NCBI GenBank assembly: GCA_963691815.1
Contig: OY829648.1
Location: 18,818,193 to 18,882,192 of the forward strand
Direction of reading: 5' to 3'
DNA from: Echiichthys vipera
Taxonomy: Eukaryota; Chordata; Actinopteri; Perciformes; Trachinidae
DNA: 64,000 nt
Below are positions 16,741-28,735 of this stretch, piece after piece. Positions within the stretch are counted from its first letter, which is position 1, and each line of letters begins with the position of its first letter. Made by a program: the position numbers and the translations under genes. The notes below the pieces were generated by a model. It was not told where the DNA came from and did no database searches. It saw only the letters and a program-made list of their open reading frames with translations.

Positions 16741-19125
16741 ACCCTTCAAATTAAATAAATTAGGGGATGGGAGATGCACATGCACTGTGCATAGGGTGTG
16801 GCAATTGTCCAAAGATAATTGCCTATCTGTTGTAAGTTGACTATGCTTCTCTTGTCTTTGTTTTGTGTGACTAATGAAGACACAGTGTCAAAATGTTCAT
16901 CTGTTTGCGCAAATAAGGCTGCAAATGAATCAGTCTTTTCCTTTCCCTTGGTACTAACATATTTTTATTGTTCGAGTTGAAACTGCATTTGGAAACTGCA
17001 ACGTCTCTACATTTTTGGCTATTATAGAAAATGTCTTTCAACCTTCTCTGACACCCCATTCTGTTTCTAAGTGAAGATCACATATTGATGGTATCGCATA
17101 CAAATTGAAGTTAATATCTCTCAAACTTATTCTCATACTAATCCCATGTGGGGTTATTTGGATTTTAATTTCTTGCTGGCAGCTGCTGGATTGTGATCAT
17201 GACAATCAGTAAATATTCTTTTGCACATTAGCTTTCATATAAATCCTAATCAGTGAAACATTTTACAGCAACAGGATTTACGTTTGATAGTGTAGATGCA
17301 TTTTTACAAACTATATTCCTCTTGACAGTAGGGTTGCTGTAGTTAATTCACCTTTGAACCTCTTCCAAAAAGAAATAACTGGTAGCTTGTAAAACTAGGC
17401 ATTTGAAGTAATCTCCTCAGCAGCTAACCCAGTGGGACAGGATTGGAGGATTGATACAACAACAATTTTCTAGAATATTTCCTTCTTTCTCAGATGAAAT
17501 TTAGAAAATCTTCCTGAACAATGTTCTTAATAATATATGTTATATTAATGTATAATATATATGACAACCTCACAATGTGATGGATAAATTAAAGAAAAAT
17601 ACACTAAAAGATTTTGAAATTGCATTAGACATACATTCTGTCATACATGTCAAGGAAAAAGGCACATCCACTAATTATTCTCTAATAATGCACACTAAAT
17701 GAGAAGATCAACTAAATACCTCAAATATGAATGTAATACCCCTAACCGTGACTCCATCTGGCCTCAGTTACAACTGCCCTATTGACTGGAAGATGAGGAT
17801 TGTGATGGCTGTCTGCAATGCAGAATGCAGTTTTAATTGCATACACATTTCTCAGAGGCAGAGAACTCATGAGGCAGAGAAACTTAATCAGAATACATCA
17901 TTTTAATCCGAGACCTAATGTAAAAGGCAACTATTTTTACATTTTACCATTTAACATATTTTTTTAATATATTCCAACATATCTTGCTTGAATTGTGCAT
18001 TTAAACACACTTTTTGGAAATATATGTCTATTTCTTATGTTTTCCTACGTACATACTGTGGGCTAGAGGCAGTAAAAAATAAAAATACAAGAAAAAAGTA
18101 AAATAGAAGTGATATGATGTGGAGAATTAGCTGTCAACGAGAAAAGGTCAACTGTCACGACATTGTTCATTTTTACAAGTGACCTATTGTGACAACTGTT
18201 GTTAACTGTGAAATTCATAGCATATATTAGAAAGAAGAAACGTAAATCTTGAGTTTACACTTAAAATGCTGTTAGTTCTATTGAGCTCCTCTTCCCCACT
18301 GTTATTTCTTCATGATCTCAGCATTCTTGAGTCTCTATGTCACAGACTGGAGAGCTTTCAAAATATTGCTCCTCCCTTTTGAGGTGTGATTGACAACTTG
18401 CCATCGGAGCTATACTGCTGAGGATGGGATAGGTGGAATATTGACTTACACTGGGTTTCATGTAAGATGCATGTCCTTAAGGGGAATTAAATACTGTATA
18501 TATCACTGTAACAAAAAAAAAGAAACAAGTGACAATAAAAAAAGCATTAACCGCGGATGAAACATTAATTATAATTACTAATTTTTACACTTCAACGACC
18601 TAGCGACTTCAATACTACACATATTTTACTGTTACAGCTATAACTGTATCTTTATATGGACATGTGACATTAAGGAGCATGTAGACATCACCAACCTGGT
18701 GTGTCTGTCTCTCTTTCCCTGCCTTAAACACACACATATTCAAAGATCACACAATTCATACCAAGTTATTCTATGCAACAGGTTGTTGCATTAAATACAT
18801 CTAGCACATTCTAATCTGTAAAGACGTGAGTGAGGGAAACGAGGAGACATATTATCATAATGGAAGAAAAAAAACTCTATATGGCTGTGCACCTTAGCTT
18901 ATCAGCCACTGTTGCCTAGCAACTGCAATCATGTGCATGAGTTTTTAACATGTCTTCATGTCATTTGCATTTATTACGTGAACCTCTTGATTTTATTTGC
19001 AAGGAACACACAAATACCGTAGAATATTAACTTTTTACAAAAAATCATATCAGAAACATTCCTGAAAATTTTTTGCACATTTAACAAACAGACAGAATGA
19101 TAGAAGATGTATAAATATAGATACA
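16741..19125. other. No recognised gene
   Basis: AT-rich, with a low-complexity AT patch at about 17530-17570; nothing recognised. Confidence 0.6.
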
Positions 19126-19157
19126 CTTGATGTAAAATAACATTATTTTACATCAAG
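19126..19157. repeat. Perfect palindrome, 15-bp arms, 2-bp spacer
   Basis: CTTGATGTAAAATAA, then CA, then its exact reverse complement. The flanking bases do not pair. Confidence 0.95.
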
Positions 19158-19556
19158 CCTCCTTGGCTTAAAGCATCAAGAGTACGGACTTGTGATCATA
19201 ACATCACCGCTGTCCCCCAGGGTCCAAACTGGACCTAGGGTGACATTAAAGTAAGTTATGAGGACTTCACTCTCCTCACCCATTCTACCTTCCCTCAAGC
19301 ACATATACAGTACATCCCTTGATCAAAGCAGAGCAGTTTCACCTGCCATTAAAACCTCCTCTACCTGGAAGAAAATATAATATAAGATGTTTTCAACCGC
19401 ATACTGTGCTGCACTTATAGTTTGTTTCACTTGACTCTGTTTCAGGTGCTTGTAAAGCTCCTCAACAAACTGTATTTTGAACTTTCTCAGCTTCAAGGAT
19501 GCTGACCCTTTAACAAAGCAAGTTTGTTCGAACATAGTAATAGTTTGCAATTGATT
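19158..19556. other. No recognised gene
   Basis: Nothing recognised between the palindrome and the Tc1 left end. Confidence 0.6.
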
Positions 19557-19977
19557 TACACAGCATATAGAAAGGCATGATACCCTTTTAAAATGAATTA
19601 ACTCATTGGATTTACAGCCTGAAATGTTACTACATTAAAAAAAAAAAAAATTTCCAGCGTGATTTACACATTTTGCCTTAAGATGTTCAAATTCAATTAC
19701 CATGGTTGGAAAGATGCTTTCAAAAGAACTCAGGGATAAAGTTGTGGATCGGCACAACTTAGGAGAAGGATATAAAAAGATTCGAAGACTTTAACTTTAC
19801 CTCTGAGTACCGTTAAGAATATTGTCCAGAAGTGGAAGGCCAACGGCACCACCCAGACCTTGCCTAGATCAGGACGCCCCTCCAAACTGGATGACCGAGC
19901 CAGGAAAAAATTGATCAAGGAAGCTATCAAGAGACCCATGGTGACCTTGAAGGAGTTACAAGTCTTCATGGCAGAGG

Positions 19978-20551
19978 TGTTAGGCTAGCTGGTTTTGACC
20001 CAAAAGCAGACCAGGTGAGAAGCGGATTCAATGATCAGGTTTATTTTCAGTTAGTCCAGAAGAGTCAAAGCTCCGAAGGCACAAAATCCAAACTAAGGTT
20101 TTAAATAAACAAAGTCCTACAAGTGTCCAGGGAACAGAGGCAGAGCAATCCACAGAGCAATCAGGTAACAAAGGGTAAACCTCTTTCTGGCAGTGCAAAA
20201 AATCAAAACTAACAGAGTGAATCCAATACAGGCAGAGTGAATCCAAAACAGGCAGAGTAATCCAAACAACGACTGAGAAAATCCAAGACAGGCAGTGTGG
20301 CACACAATCTTGCAAAACAATCTGACAAAGGACACTGAGAAGGCTGAACTTAAATAGGGAGACAGAGACCAATCATTGGGCAGGAGAAAACAAGGTAACA
20401 AGCAAACTAATTGGCAGGACAGGTGTGGACAATAAGTGGTGGAAAAACAGGGGGAGTGCCACAAACACAAAAGCACATGGTCTGCAAACAAAGGCATGGC
20501 CAACAGTACACAAACGGACCAGCCGAGTGCACCGGACCCAAAACCCTGACA
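19978..20551 (-). mobile_element. Solo LTR inserted in the Tc1 element
   Basis: On the minus strand the sequence runs from TGTCAGGGTTTTGGG to AGCTAGCCTAACA, the TG…CA ends of an LTR. Perfect 5-bp target duplications AGAGG lie at 19973-19977 and 20552-20556. Inside are a TATA-like CCCTATTTAAG (near 20345-20360) and a polyadenylation signal AATAAA in GAAAATAAACC (near 20040). No internal retroelement sequence is present, so this is a recombined solo LTR, probably Ty3/gypsy-type given the TGT start. It differs from the LTR at 31094-31479. A 166-codon frame across it (20117-20617) is not a gene. Confidence 0.85.
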
Positions 20552-21308
20552 AGAGGTTGGTCGATCTGTACATGTGACAACAATTTTACAGGTTGTACAT
20601 GTATGGCAGGGTGGCAAGCAAGAAGCCTCTCCTGAAAAAATGTCACACTGAGTTTCATTTACAGTATGCCAAAAAACATTTTGAAGATTTTGATGCCATG
20701 TGGCAAAAGGTTATATGGTCAGATGAGACCAAAATTTAACTTTTCGGGCTGAACTCCGAACTCTATGTTTGGCAGAAACCAAACCCAGCACACCACCCAA
20801 AGACACCATACCTACAGTGAAACAAGGTGCCGGCAGCATTATGTTGTGAGCTTGTTTCTCTTCAGAAGAGAATGGGCAGTGGGTCAGGATTGAAAGGAAA
20901 ATGGAAACTTCCAAGTACACCCAAATTCTTGAGGAAAACCTGGCTAAAGGACAGGAAGGTGAATGTCCTAGAGTGGCCTAGTCAGAGTCAGGCGCGCCGT
21001 TAGACGGGCAATCGGGGGTATAGCCCCAGATCTCTTGGGAATAGCCCGAATAGCCTGTGCTGTAAAATTAATTAAAAAAAAAACAACATAATTGCTAGAG
21101 CCATATTTTATGTTAGTTAGTATCTATATTATTTCAGTTATATTATATATTAATTCCCATTTTATCTCAGTGATGTTATATTTTATTATAATTCATTTAA
21201 ATGATAGATTTATTTCGATAATCAGTGGGATGAAGATCAGCTGCTAGAGATGAGTGGGTGGGGCACTGAGCCAGGGAATAAAGAGGAACTGAGCTAGTGT
21301 TAGGATGT

Positions 21309-21400
21309 GGAATCAGAATCAGAATCAGAAATACTTTAATAATCCCAGGGGTAACTTATGTTTGTTACAAAACTCCAGATATACAAACATTAAATATTAT
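21309..21400 (+). repeat. Retroposon-tail-like fragment
   Basis: GAATCAGAATCAGAATCAG, AATACTTTAATAATCCCAGG and TTGTTACA resemble a frequent fish retroposon 3' segment (AGAATACTTTATTGATCCC type). It lies within the element nested in Tc1. Confidence 0.4.
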
Positions 21401-22299
21401 ACATACTAAACACATTTTGGGGGAAAAAAACAGAGGGATCGGCATTGTTTTCGACCTCACCTCACCTCACCTTCCCGAGCATCAGGCTTTGTGTAAAGTA
21501 AAATAAATTAACGTAAATGAAGAAAGAGACTTTGTGTTTAATTGAAGTGGATGGAGATGTGCGAGTCGAGGAAGCGGTCCCCTGTGATGTGAAAAGGTTA
21601 TAAACAAAAGTTTAACACTGGCCACAACAATAATGATGATGGAAATAGCCCAGTACAGTAGACTTTTATGTGGTTGCATTATCAGCAGCCACAGATTCAA
21701 CATTGTTGTAGTGAAAACTGCAAATTTCTGACGTGTCCACACTGACAAGTGATAACTTCAAAATCAAACTTAAAGCAGACTGACGGCGTTTCGGTTTAAC
21801 GAGTAACTCTGATAACTTGAGACTTTTAGCTGAGTGCCCTTTGGGTTACTGTAGTGACTGCATATGATGAAATCAGGATTATGTTTTTAAGAGAGATACT
21901 CATAGACTGTATGAAAAGAAGAGAAATGTTTTACTACACCAGAGTGACAGGAACTGGCTGGTGGCGCACCGGGTTAATCTCTTCACTTTCATTTATTTTC
22001 CCACAACGGCATGACTACCAAACTCAAAGACAAATAGATAAATTTATAAAATTAATTAGAGATAGATTGCTCTCCTCCTGTTTACTGTAACAACAAGCAC
22101 CGTAAAAAACGTGAGTGACACTTGTCCTCAAACAAAACTATAAAGACTGAACAGGTAGGTGACGCTATGTTTAACATTATAATGAAAAACTAAACATGGA
22201 GGCATTCACAAGGACAGCTATGCATTCTCTTATTAACATCTGCCGTCACTATGGCAACCGCAGACGCTTTCAGCTGGAAGTGTCCAGTTAACGACACTG

Positions 22300-22361
22300 A
22301 TTTTCTCCCCCGACCAGTGTTTGGGTTTAACAAGACCCAAAAACTGGTTGGGGGAGAAAAT
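22300..22361. repeat. Imperfect hairpin, 28-bp arms, 6-bp loop
   Basis: The left arm 22300-22327 (ATTTTCTCCCCCGACCAGTG…) pairs with 22334-22361 (…CACTGG-like…GGGGGAGAAAAT) with three mismatches in 28. Weaker pairing (CGACA/TGTCG) continues on both flanks. Confidence 0.95.
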
Positions 22362-23070
22362 GTCTGTCGGAGCAGTGATGGCTTCTAGTTTGCTCAGTAT
22401 CAGGAGACCTGCAGTGGATTGAACCCGGTCCACTTGACATCAGGTCGGCGCATTTCAGTGTTTCTGAGGATATAGGCCGTTCTAATGTCTCGTTCTGGCT
22501 GCTGGTGTCTGTGGTGACCTTTCCTATCCTTAACAGAAACATTAAACTACTCAGTAGGTCAGCCCCGACGGGAGTCTCCCAAACTACATCACAATTGCAT
22601 GTTCATCAGCCCAATTACAAAAAGACAGAGCCAGTCCAATTACCCTTTCAGAAGGACTCTAACAGCCCCAGACGTTTTCACTCTAGCTAGCAATGGGCCT
22701 GGTTGGAGCCCTGACCGAAATCCTACAGAACATCTATGGATGGACTTGAAGAGTGTAGTCAATCGCTGCTCATCACATAATTTGACTGAACTCGAACAGT
22801 TTTGCAAGATAGAATGGGGAAATACTTCCCAATCTAAGTGCACAAAGCTGGTAGAGACAAATCCAAACAAACTGATGGCTGCATTTAAAGCAAAGTAATC
22901 CACAAAGTAATAAAGTATTAAAACTGCTATAGTTTTTCACTTTTTGTTATTTTTTTAGAAATTTTGAAAAAAGAAAATTCACTGGAATGTCACGCTGGAA
23001 AATATATATTTTTTCAGGCTGTTAGACAAGTAAAGTGACTATTTCAAAATAGTTTCTTATAGGCACTGTA

Positions 23071-25258
23071 AGAAACAGAAAATGTTAAAACATTTTTAAT
23101 AGACACAGGGAGGTTAGATGTTTATAGAAACCGTAGTATCTTTCCAAAATGCTCATAAAGTGCATGACTGGATATGAAATGGAAAAAGTGGAATGTAAGT
23201 GACACAAACTGAGAGACACAGATGTAAATTTGTAGATGAAGCCCACATCAGTGGAGCTACATATATTAATTTTGTGGGTTTATTAATGAAAATTGTATGA
23301 AATTGATCCCAAGCACAAGCACATTTTACTAAACAAGAAGACAGTTTGGTAAGATGGATAGATAATTACAGTTATTCATGTTAAGCTTTTGCATTTGGGT
23401 ATGCCAAAAAGGTGAAAATCCTCAAAAAGGGTAAACAGTTAGAGAAACCCATTTCAAATTCATATTGATTTATATAGGGTTAGAGATAGTCTAACCTTGA
23501 ATTAATCCTTTTATAAATATGCATACTGTATAGCTCTTACTTTAACTACAGATAGTGTACTTTATTTATGCAGAAGCTTAGCAGTAAAGCAGTATTATTA
23601 TTAAAATGCTGCAATGCATTCAAGCTAAATTGTTTAACAAATTGGACAGATCTATTATGTTCCTATTTCCCATTATGTTATTCAATTCACAGCATAGAAT
23701 AAGGAATAAGCCTAGTAAGAATGCAAAAAGTCCAAACATCTCCAAAATTAGCAACAGCAACTCTTAAGGAGGATTGAGAGTGAGGACAATCATCAACAAT
23801 CGCTGAACCCCATCTCATCCTAGGCCTGCTAGCAGCTTCACCAGGCCCTCTGATCAACTATTAAAATCTTATTTTTAATTAATTCTTCAATAAAATTATT
23901 AACAGTTTTTTTTTTTATCTGTATAGTCTTTCTTAATACACACAGCCATCATTCTAACCAGGCGGTGGTTTCACAGCGCTGGCTTTTTTTTAGGGGATTA
24001 AATCTGAGATTCTCCAGAACAAAAAACCTGTGATGTCCTGTAACAAATTGAAAGTCTGATATTTTCGTCTGACTCAAGTGTATCATGATGAAATATTCAA
24101 TTGTAAAAATCCATGGACAGTACTGTAACCCTCTACAAGCCTCTCCATCAGTGCATTGAGGTCACCACACGCCTCAGGGTAACTGTCTGGGTGGGTTCTG
24201 TTAAATATTTTACCCTGAGGGAACACGTAACACAAGCACTGCAATTTTACTAATATTAGCTTTGTGCATTACCAAGAGTATTGTACTAATGTCACCCATC
24301 ATTATTTCATGGTACCATCAGTATGTATTTGCATCATCTGAAGCCCAAGTTGAAGTCTAGAAATAATCATTTCAGCCTCAAGCGATCTCTTAGAGAAGAG
24401 GAATAGCCTTTTTCTTCTACACACGACAGTTGACAGTCAGGAGTGAAAGCTAATGCAAGGAAGCAAGAGAAAAAGTGGACAATGTGACAAAGATCCGTAA
24501 CCAAAAATAAACTGGGGATGCCCGCACAGCGTACATCCCATAATGCTGGGCCACAATAATGCTTAGATTGGTTGATACTGACTAAAAAAAAAAATATACA
24601 AAGTTCCATGAAAACCCAAGTAAAGCCAATGAAAGAAAAAAAAAGGGGGTTTAACAATACGACAATGGTGGCAGCATACAAATGTGCATTACACTAGTCC
24701 CCCCGCTATGACCTTGTGATGCATTTTTTCCTCTACGCAATGCTTTATTTAAAAGAGAAATTGATCAGAAATGTAGCTGAATTTGTCTTTTTATCTGAAA
24801 TCAGGCATGTTCTGGTAACTATCGTTAAAAGCAGGTGTTTTAGTCAGAGTGGTCTAATGAATAGTCTCCACTATAAAGCACATGAACAACACAGTAGGTG
24901 TTTTGCTACTAATGCACAGTGGATGGATTTTTACAATGGCCACAGTTGTAAAACAAACAGGGAGCATGTTCAGAAAGTCCCCCCGTCTTGCTTTTGATGA
25001 ATTGAAAGGCATTATGTGGCACTAAGCTCTGCATTCATGCCTGTGGAGCCATAAAAAAAATCCAGGAGCCAATCCAATATTTCAGAAAGCGGGCACAAGG
25101 CAAAATCTGGCTGGAGAAGGCACCTGGGGGGACAACCTCATACCCAAAATCCACATAGCTAGCACAGAGGCCCTAGCATCACAAAACTCTACACAATATA
25201 GCCTCCCCGTTGTTGTTGACTGATTACTGTTGGGATTTGCCTCCTTATTCTGGTTCAG
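23071..25258. other. No recognised gene
   Basis: AT-rich; nothing recognised. Short frames such as 24367-24681 show no domain. Confidence 0.6.
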
Positions 25259-25382
25259 CTGGCAGTGCAGCTAATGGAGGGAATACATGATGCGGAGGAG
25301 CTGGAAGACCCACTGACAGACTCCTTGGACCTGACAAAACTGCTTTGTCCCTTCGCCTTTACCCCCGCCAGCAGTGATGGAG
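25259..25382 (+). other. Possible host coding exon
   Basis: An acceptor-like TTGCCTCCTTATTCTGGTTCAG ends at 25258. The following 41 codons are open and compositionally protein-like (LAVQLMEGIHDAEELEDPL, then TDSLDLTKLLCPFAFTP), acidic and leucine-rich, unlike the AT-rich surroundings. A GT in GGAG|GTATCA follows at 25383, a usable but not ideal donor. The frame closes with TGA about 20 bases later if not spliced. I do not recognise a family. It could equally be chance; the opposite-strand frame at 25255-25659 is less convincing. Confidence 0.3.
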
Positions 25383-25403
25383 GTATCAATCCAGCTTGTG
25401 CTT

Positions 25404-28199
25404 GACTTTGAACAGAGACTTTTGCTTCATCCAGTTCCAGACAACACCAGTAATTTTGGCCAGCCCAGCAGTAGCATTGCAAGAGGAGCAAGAGTGATTT
25501 TACAATGGCATGAGAGGTGACAGGATATATAGGCGTCCTTAGCCGGAAGGAACATAATGACGCCCAGTGTTCAATAATGCATTGCAGTGTGGGGGGTGGA
25601 CTGCATATGTGTGAGTGTGAGTATGTGCATGTGTGAATGACACAAGTGCAGAAAATCATTCAGAGTCTGCTTATGTATGGGCACGTCCTTGCAGCACCGG
25701 GTTAAATTGTATGGAAAATAAAGATGAAGTGTACCCAGAGGGGGAGTACTCCTGTCATGTCCCAATCAATAATTTAACCATCTTTTATTATTCTCTTTTC
25801 TAGCTCACTAGCTATGTAGGCTCCCTCAGACGTTTAATCGTTCAAGTCTCCATCCCCAACAAAACAATAAACTAAAGCGTCGCGCAAACATAACATCTTT
25901 TGCAATTTCGAGGAAGGATTTAATTCCGACCCGATGAACATGAAGATTGCTTTTTAGAGAGGAAAAAAGAAAAAGAAGAATTATTGTTTATTGCATTTTC
26001 TTGGTAATGTTTTATTTATTTATTGGGGCTTTTGGACATCTCACAGCTGAAAACACCATAGCCATAATGTTTTTAATCTTCTGACATGACAAATGAGAAG
26101 AAAATGAAATCTCTATTAAATGCTGAGACTACATAGCTCAGACATATGAGGAACAAATTGTTATTTCAAAGGTTCAACCCAAGTCAGTTCCTTTATGCAA
26201 AGTCATCCTGCTTTATTCTTTCAGCTGGCATCAACTCCTAATTGTTAGTTGATCCTACAAGCACTAGATAATTGAAGCAAATTAACCCTTTCCGACCTAA
26301 TCATTCTTAAGTCCTGATGGACCACTAATTTCACACTCAATTAAAAATAAAGTGAATCTTTATCACTTTATCCCTAGGAATCCTTTTTTTTTTAAATAAT
26401 CATTTCCCTGTTTTTAGCTAATGTTTATCTTGTCAGATTATGCTCACTGAGAGGTCCTGTCTGCCTTGGATGTGTCAGGCTGTACTGAAACCCACTAACA
26501 AGTCATAAAAATGTCCCTGAGTTTCTGCACCAAAAAAATATGTGCTGGAAACAATCTTGACAATATTTCTTCAGATTTTAGAAATACCATTGTTCAGGCC
26601 ATCATAACACCCTTTTTTTTAGATGTTAAAGTTGCACTGATTTATATTTTTTACATCAATGATGGATTATTCAACAAAGACATCACTCAATGACAAACCT
26701 ACACAGGTCACATTATCACCTAACCCAAGCAGTTCCCCTCAGATCTACAGAGCATTTTATCATCTTTTCAACCTGGTATCACTCATTTTCAATTCCAATG
26801 GGGCGTTAACAATCTTGCAGAGGAAGATTCTTTTCAGAACCATGAAACGTGACCTATGTCCAATTATAGCCCCAAAACTTTATTTTAAAGCACCTTTAAA
26901 AAAAAGATTACAAAGTGCTATGAGGGACAAAGCAAAGCTACTGTATACAATAGTGCCAATCAAATGCAACACAACAATTGAGGATAAGAGTTCTCTCAAA
27001 TCTCAAATCTTAAAACCAATTCTAAATTGAACTGGGAGCCAATGGAGCAAGGCCAGCATTATAGTAATATGCATATTAAATATTAAATAGCATATACAAA
27101 TGTTGGTATGTTTATATAATTATAATAATATTACTATAATAATTGTATGACAATTTTAGCTTCGTTCTTTCAAAAGCAACCCAGGGGTGTGACATAGATA
27201 AGTAGGCTTACATTCATATCTTACAAGTACAAGTGCAAGGCTTTAGTGCTTTAATCAGTCTCTGTTGTAGGATGACAATGGTATATAAAAGCACACACAG
27301 CATACATAAAAGTACCATTGCATACAGTCTGCAAGACTATAGGCGCCAGATTCCAACGTGTTACACTGGCAACATACGGCTCACGATGTGAGTCTCTTTC
27401 TTAGTTGAGAATCTGTATCTCTCATATAGTTGGTCATATTGCTCAGCGTTTGTACGTTGTTGATCTGTTTAAGATGTACTCCATAATAATTGAGATACCT
27501 TTTTTCTAGCGGCCTCTTTGGCAGTAAGACGTAACTGCAGGCGGGCCGGTCCTTTCAGAGCCCTCCATCTTGTCAGGTTCACGGTCACTATTTTTATTCA
27601 TTTTTGGCTCTTTTTAAACTATATTGAAACACATTCACCTCTACTTCCAGTCCGTCCACTATATGTTATCCTCTTAAAACCTCTGAACACCCACACAGGT
27701 AGGTGCAGGTTCAGGTATTCTGGCCTATTGGACCTTTGCTTGGGTTGAAGGTGGGCGGGACTTTGATGAGAATTTTATAGGTATTTATGAGGTCATAAAT
27801 GTCTGTCTACCAATAAGAATGATAAAGGTGTACTTTGTCCCGCCTTAACAGGTGAAACAAAGCTAACAGGAGACTCTGGAAGATCTCAATCATTCACAGT
27901 AGACACACCCACACAGTCCTGAGAAGAGGTCTAATCAACTGCTCATCATTTATCATGTTTCCCACCATAATTATTATCCTTTTCATATTCTATCACCTTA
28001 GCTGTGCTTGGTTCTACTATTCTGCTGTATTAACTGCCATAACATATAAGTCATATTCACATTACTATAGATATTATTATAGTTACTGGAAGTGTGTCTG
28101 TCTCTGTCTTTGTGTTTGTCTTTGTCTCTCTCTGTCCATCTGTCCGTCTTTTCTCTCTTTCTCTCTCCTTTTCTTCCTCCCCAACCGGACAAAACAGAT
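25404..28199. other. No recognised gene
   Basis: AT-rich. A 123-codon frame at 26659-27030 has no recognisable domain. GC content rises near 27530-27760 and a CT-rich run (28094-28180) precedes the chromovirus. No 5' LTR matching 31094-31479 is visible. Confidence 0.55.
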
Positions 28200-28214
28200 G
28201 TCCGTCCTCCATAG

Positions 28215-28735
28215 AGCTGGGAGAACGGGAGTCCATGGAGTCTTACATAAAGGACTCCCTGGCTGCCGGTATTATCTCCTGCTGGGGCCGGATTGTTCTT
28301 TGTGGAGAAGAAGGACAAGACCCTGCGCCCCTGCATTGATTACCAGGGACTCAATGACATAACCATAAAGAACCGGTACCCTCTTCCCCTCATCTCCTCA
28401 GCCTTCGAGTCACTTCAAGGGGCCATGATCTTCACAAAGCTCAACCTCCGTAATGCCTACCACCTTGTCCGCATCAGAGAGGGGGATGAATGGAAGACTG
28501 CTTTAAACACACCCACCGGACATTATGAATATTTGGTGATGCCATTCGGCCTCACCAATGCGCCGGCAGTCTTTCAGGCCTTGGTCAACGACATCCTCAG
28601 AGACATGATTGACAAGTATGTTTTTGTCTGTTTACACGACATCCTCATTTTCTCCAAGTCCCGTGAAGAGCATATCCATCACGTCCAGACGGTCCTCCAA
28701 CGCCTGCTGGAGAACTCCCTTTTTGTGAAGGCCGG
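28215..28735 (+). pseudogene. Chromovirus reverse transcriptase, inactive
   Basis: Starts in one frame with ERESMESYIKDSLAAGII. A frameshift near 28275-28290, with a few residues lost, leads into FFVEKKDKTLRPCIDYQGLN and NRYPLPLISSAFESLQGA. Motif A reads FTKLNLRNAYH where the family has an aspartate (D to N). Motif B is MPFGLTNAPAVFQ. Motif C reads CLHDILIFS instead of YLDD, so one of its two aspartates is also lost. Both changes remove metal-binding residues, so the enzyme would be dead even without the frameshifts. A further frameshift near 28733 separates it from the RNase H part. The protein copies element RNA into DNA in active relatives. Confidence 0.9.

Larger units (their letters stand above)
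20989..22701. mobile_element. Probable hAT-like non-autonomous element inserted in the Tc1 element
   Basis: The Tc1 coding sequence stops after GTCAGAGT (20981-20988) and resumes after GTTGGAGC (22702-22709), which could be a mutated 8-bp target duplication (5 of 8 match). The left end is CAGGCGCGCCGTTAGACG and the right end, inverted, CAGGCCCATTGCTAGC, sharing CAGGC and a few further bases. No transposase is recognised. It carries a retroposon-tail-like AATCAGAATCAGAAATAC (21309-21335) and a long hairpin at 22300-22361. The existence of the insertion is firm because Tc1 brackets it; the hAT assignment is inference. Confidence 0.5.
19702..22898 (+). pseudogene. Tc1-type transposase, in three pieces with stops and an internal deletion
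   Basis: A DDE cut-and-paste transposase. Piece 1 (19702-19977) starts MVGKMLSKELRDKVVDRHNL, is stopped by TAA at 19792-19794 and continues LSTVKNIVQKWKANG and RSGRPSKLDD; these are the two helix-turn-helix DNA-binding motifs. Piece 2 (20557-20988) holds the first catalytic aspartate in VIWSDETK, with TAA two codons later. It then jumps to LKDRKVNVLEW, so the QDND-type block with the second catalytic residue is deleted. Piece 3 (22702-22898) has SPDRNPTEHLW with the third acidic residue and the C-terminus, ending in TAA. Inactive. The order matches the Tc1 family closely. Confidence 0.85.
19559..23068 (+). mobile_element. Tc1-like transposon split by two nested insertions
   Basis: Tc1 parts are 19559-19977, 20557-20988 and 22702-23068 (about 1.2 kb in total). 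TA dinucleotides flank both ends (19557-19558 and 23069-23070). The inverted ends share ACAGCCTGAAA and TTCCAGCGTGA words about 60-110 bp in from each terminus, and the right end on the minus strand starts CAGTGCCTATAAGAAA. The insertions are a solo LTR and a probable hAT-like element, listed separately. The transposase is listed at 19702-22898. Confidence 0.85.

Noticed and set aside
20117..20617. 166-codon cysteine-rich minus-strand frame
   Set aside because: It lies across the solo LTR, crosses its boundary into Tc1 sequence and matches LTR structure (TATA, polyadenylation signal) rather than a gene.
26659..27030. 123-codon frame
   Set aside because: AT-rich, lysine/isoleucine/asparagine composition, no domain, no splice or promoter context; a chance frame is likely.
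27500..28199. Search for a 5' LTR of the chromovirus
   Set aside because: No TGTCACAGTTC-type start or other match to 31094-31479 was found upstream.
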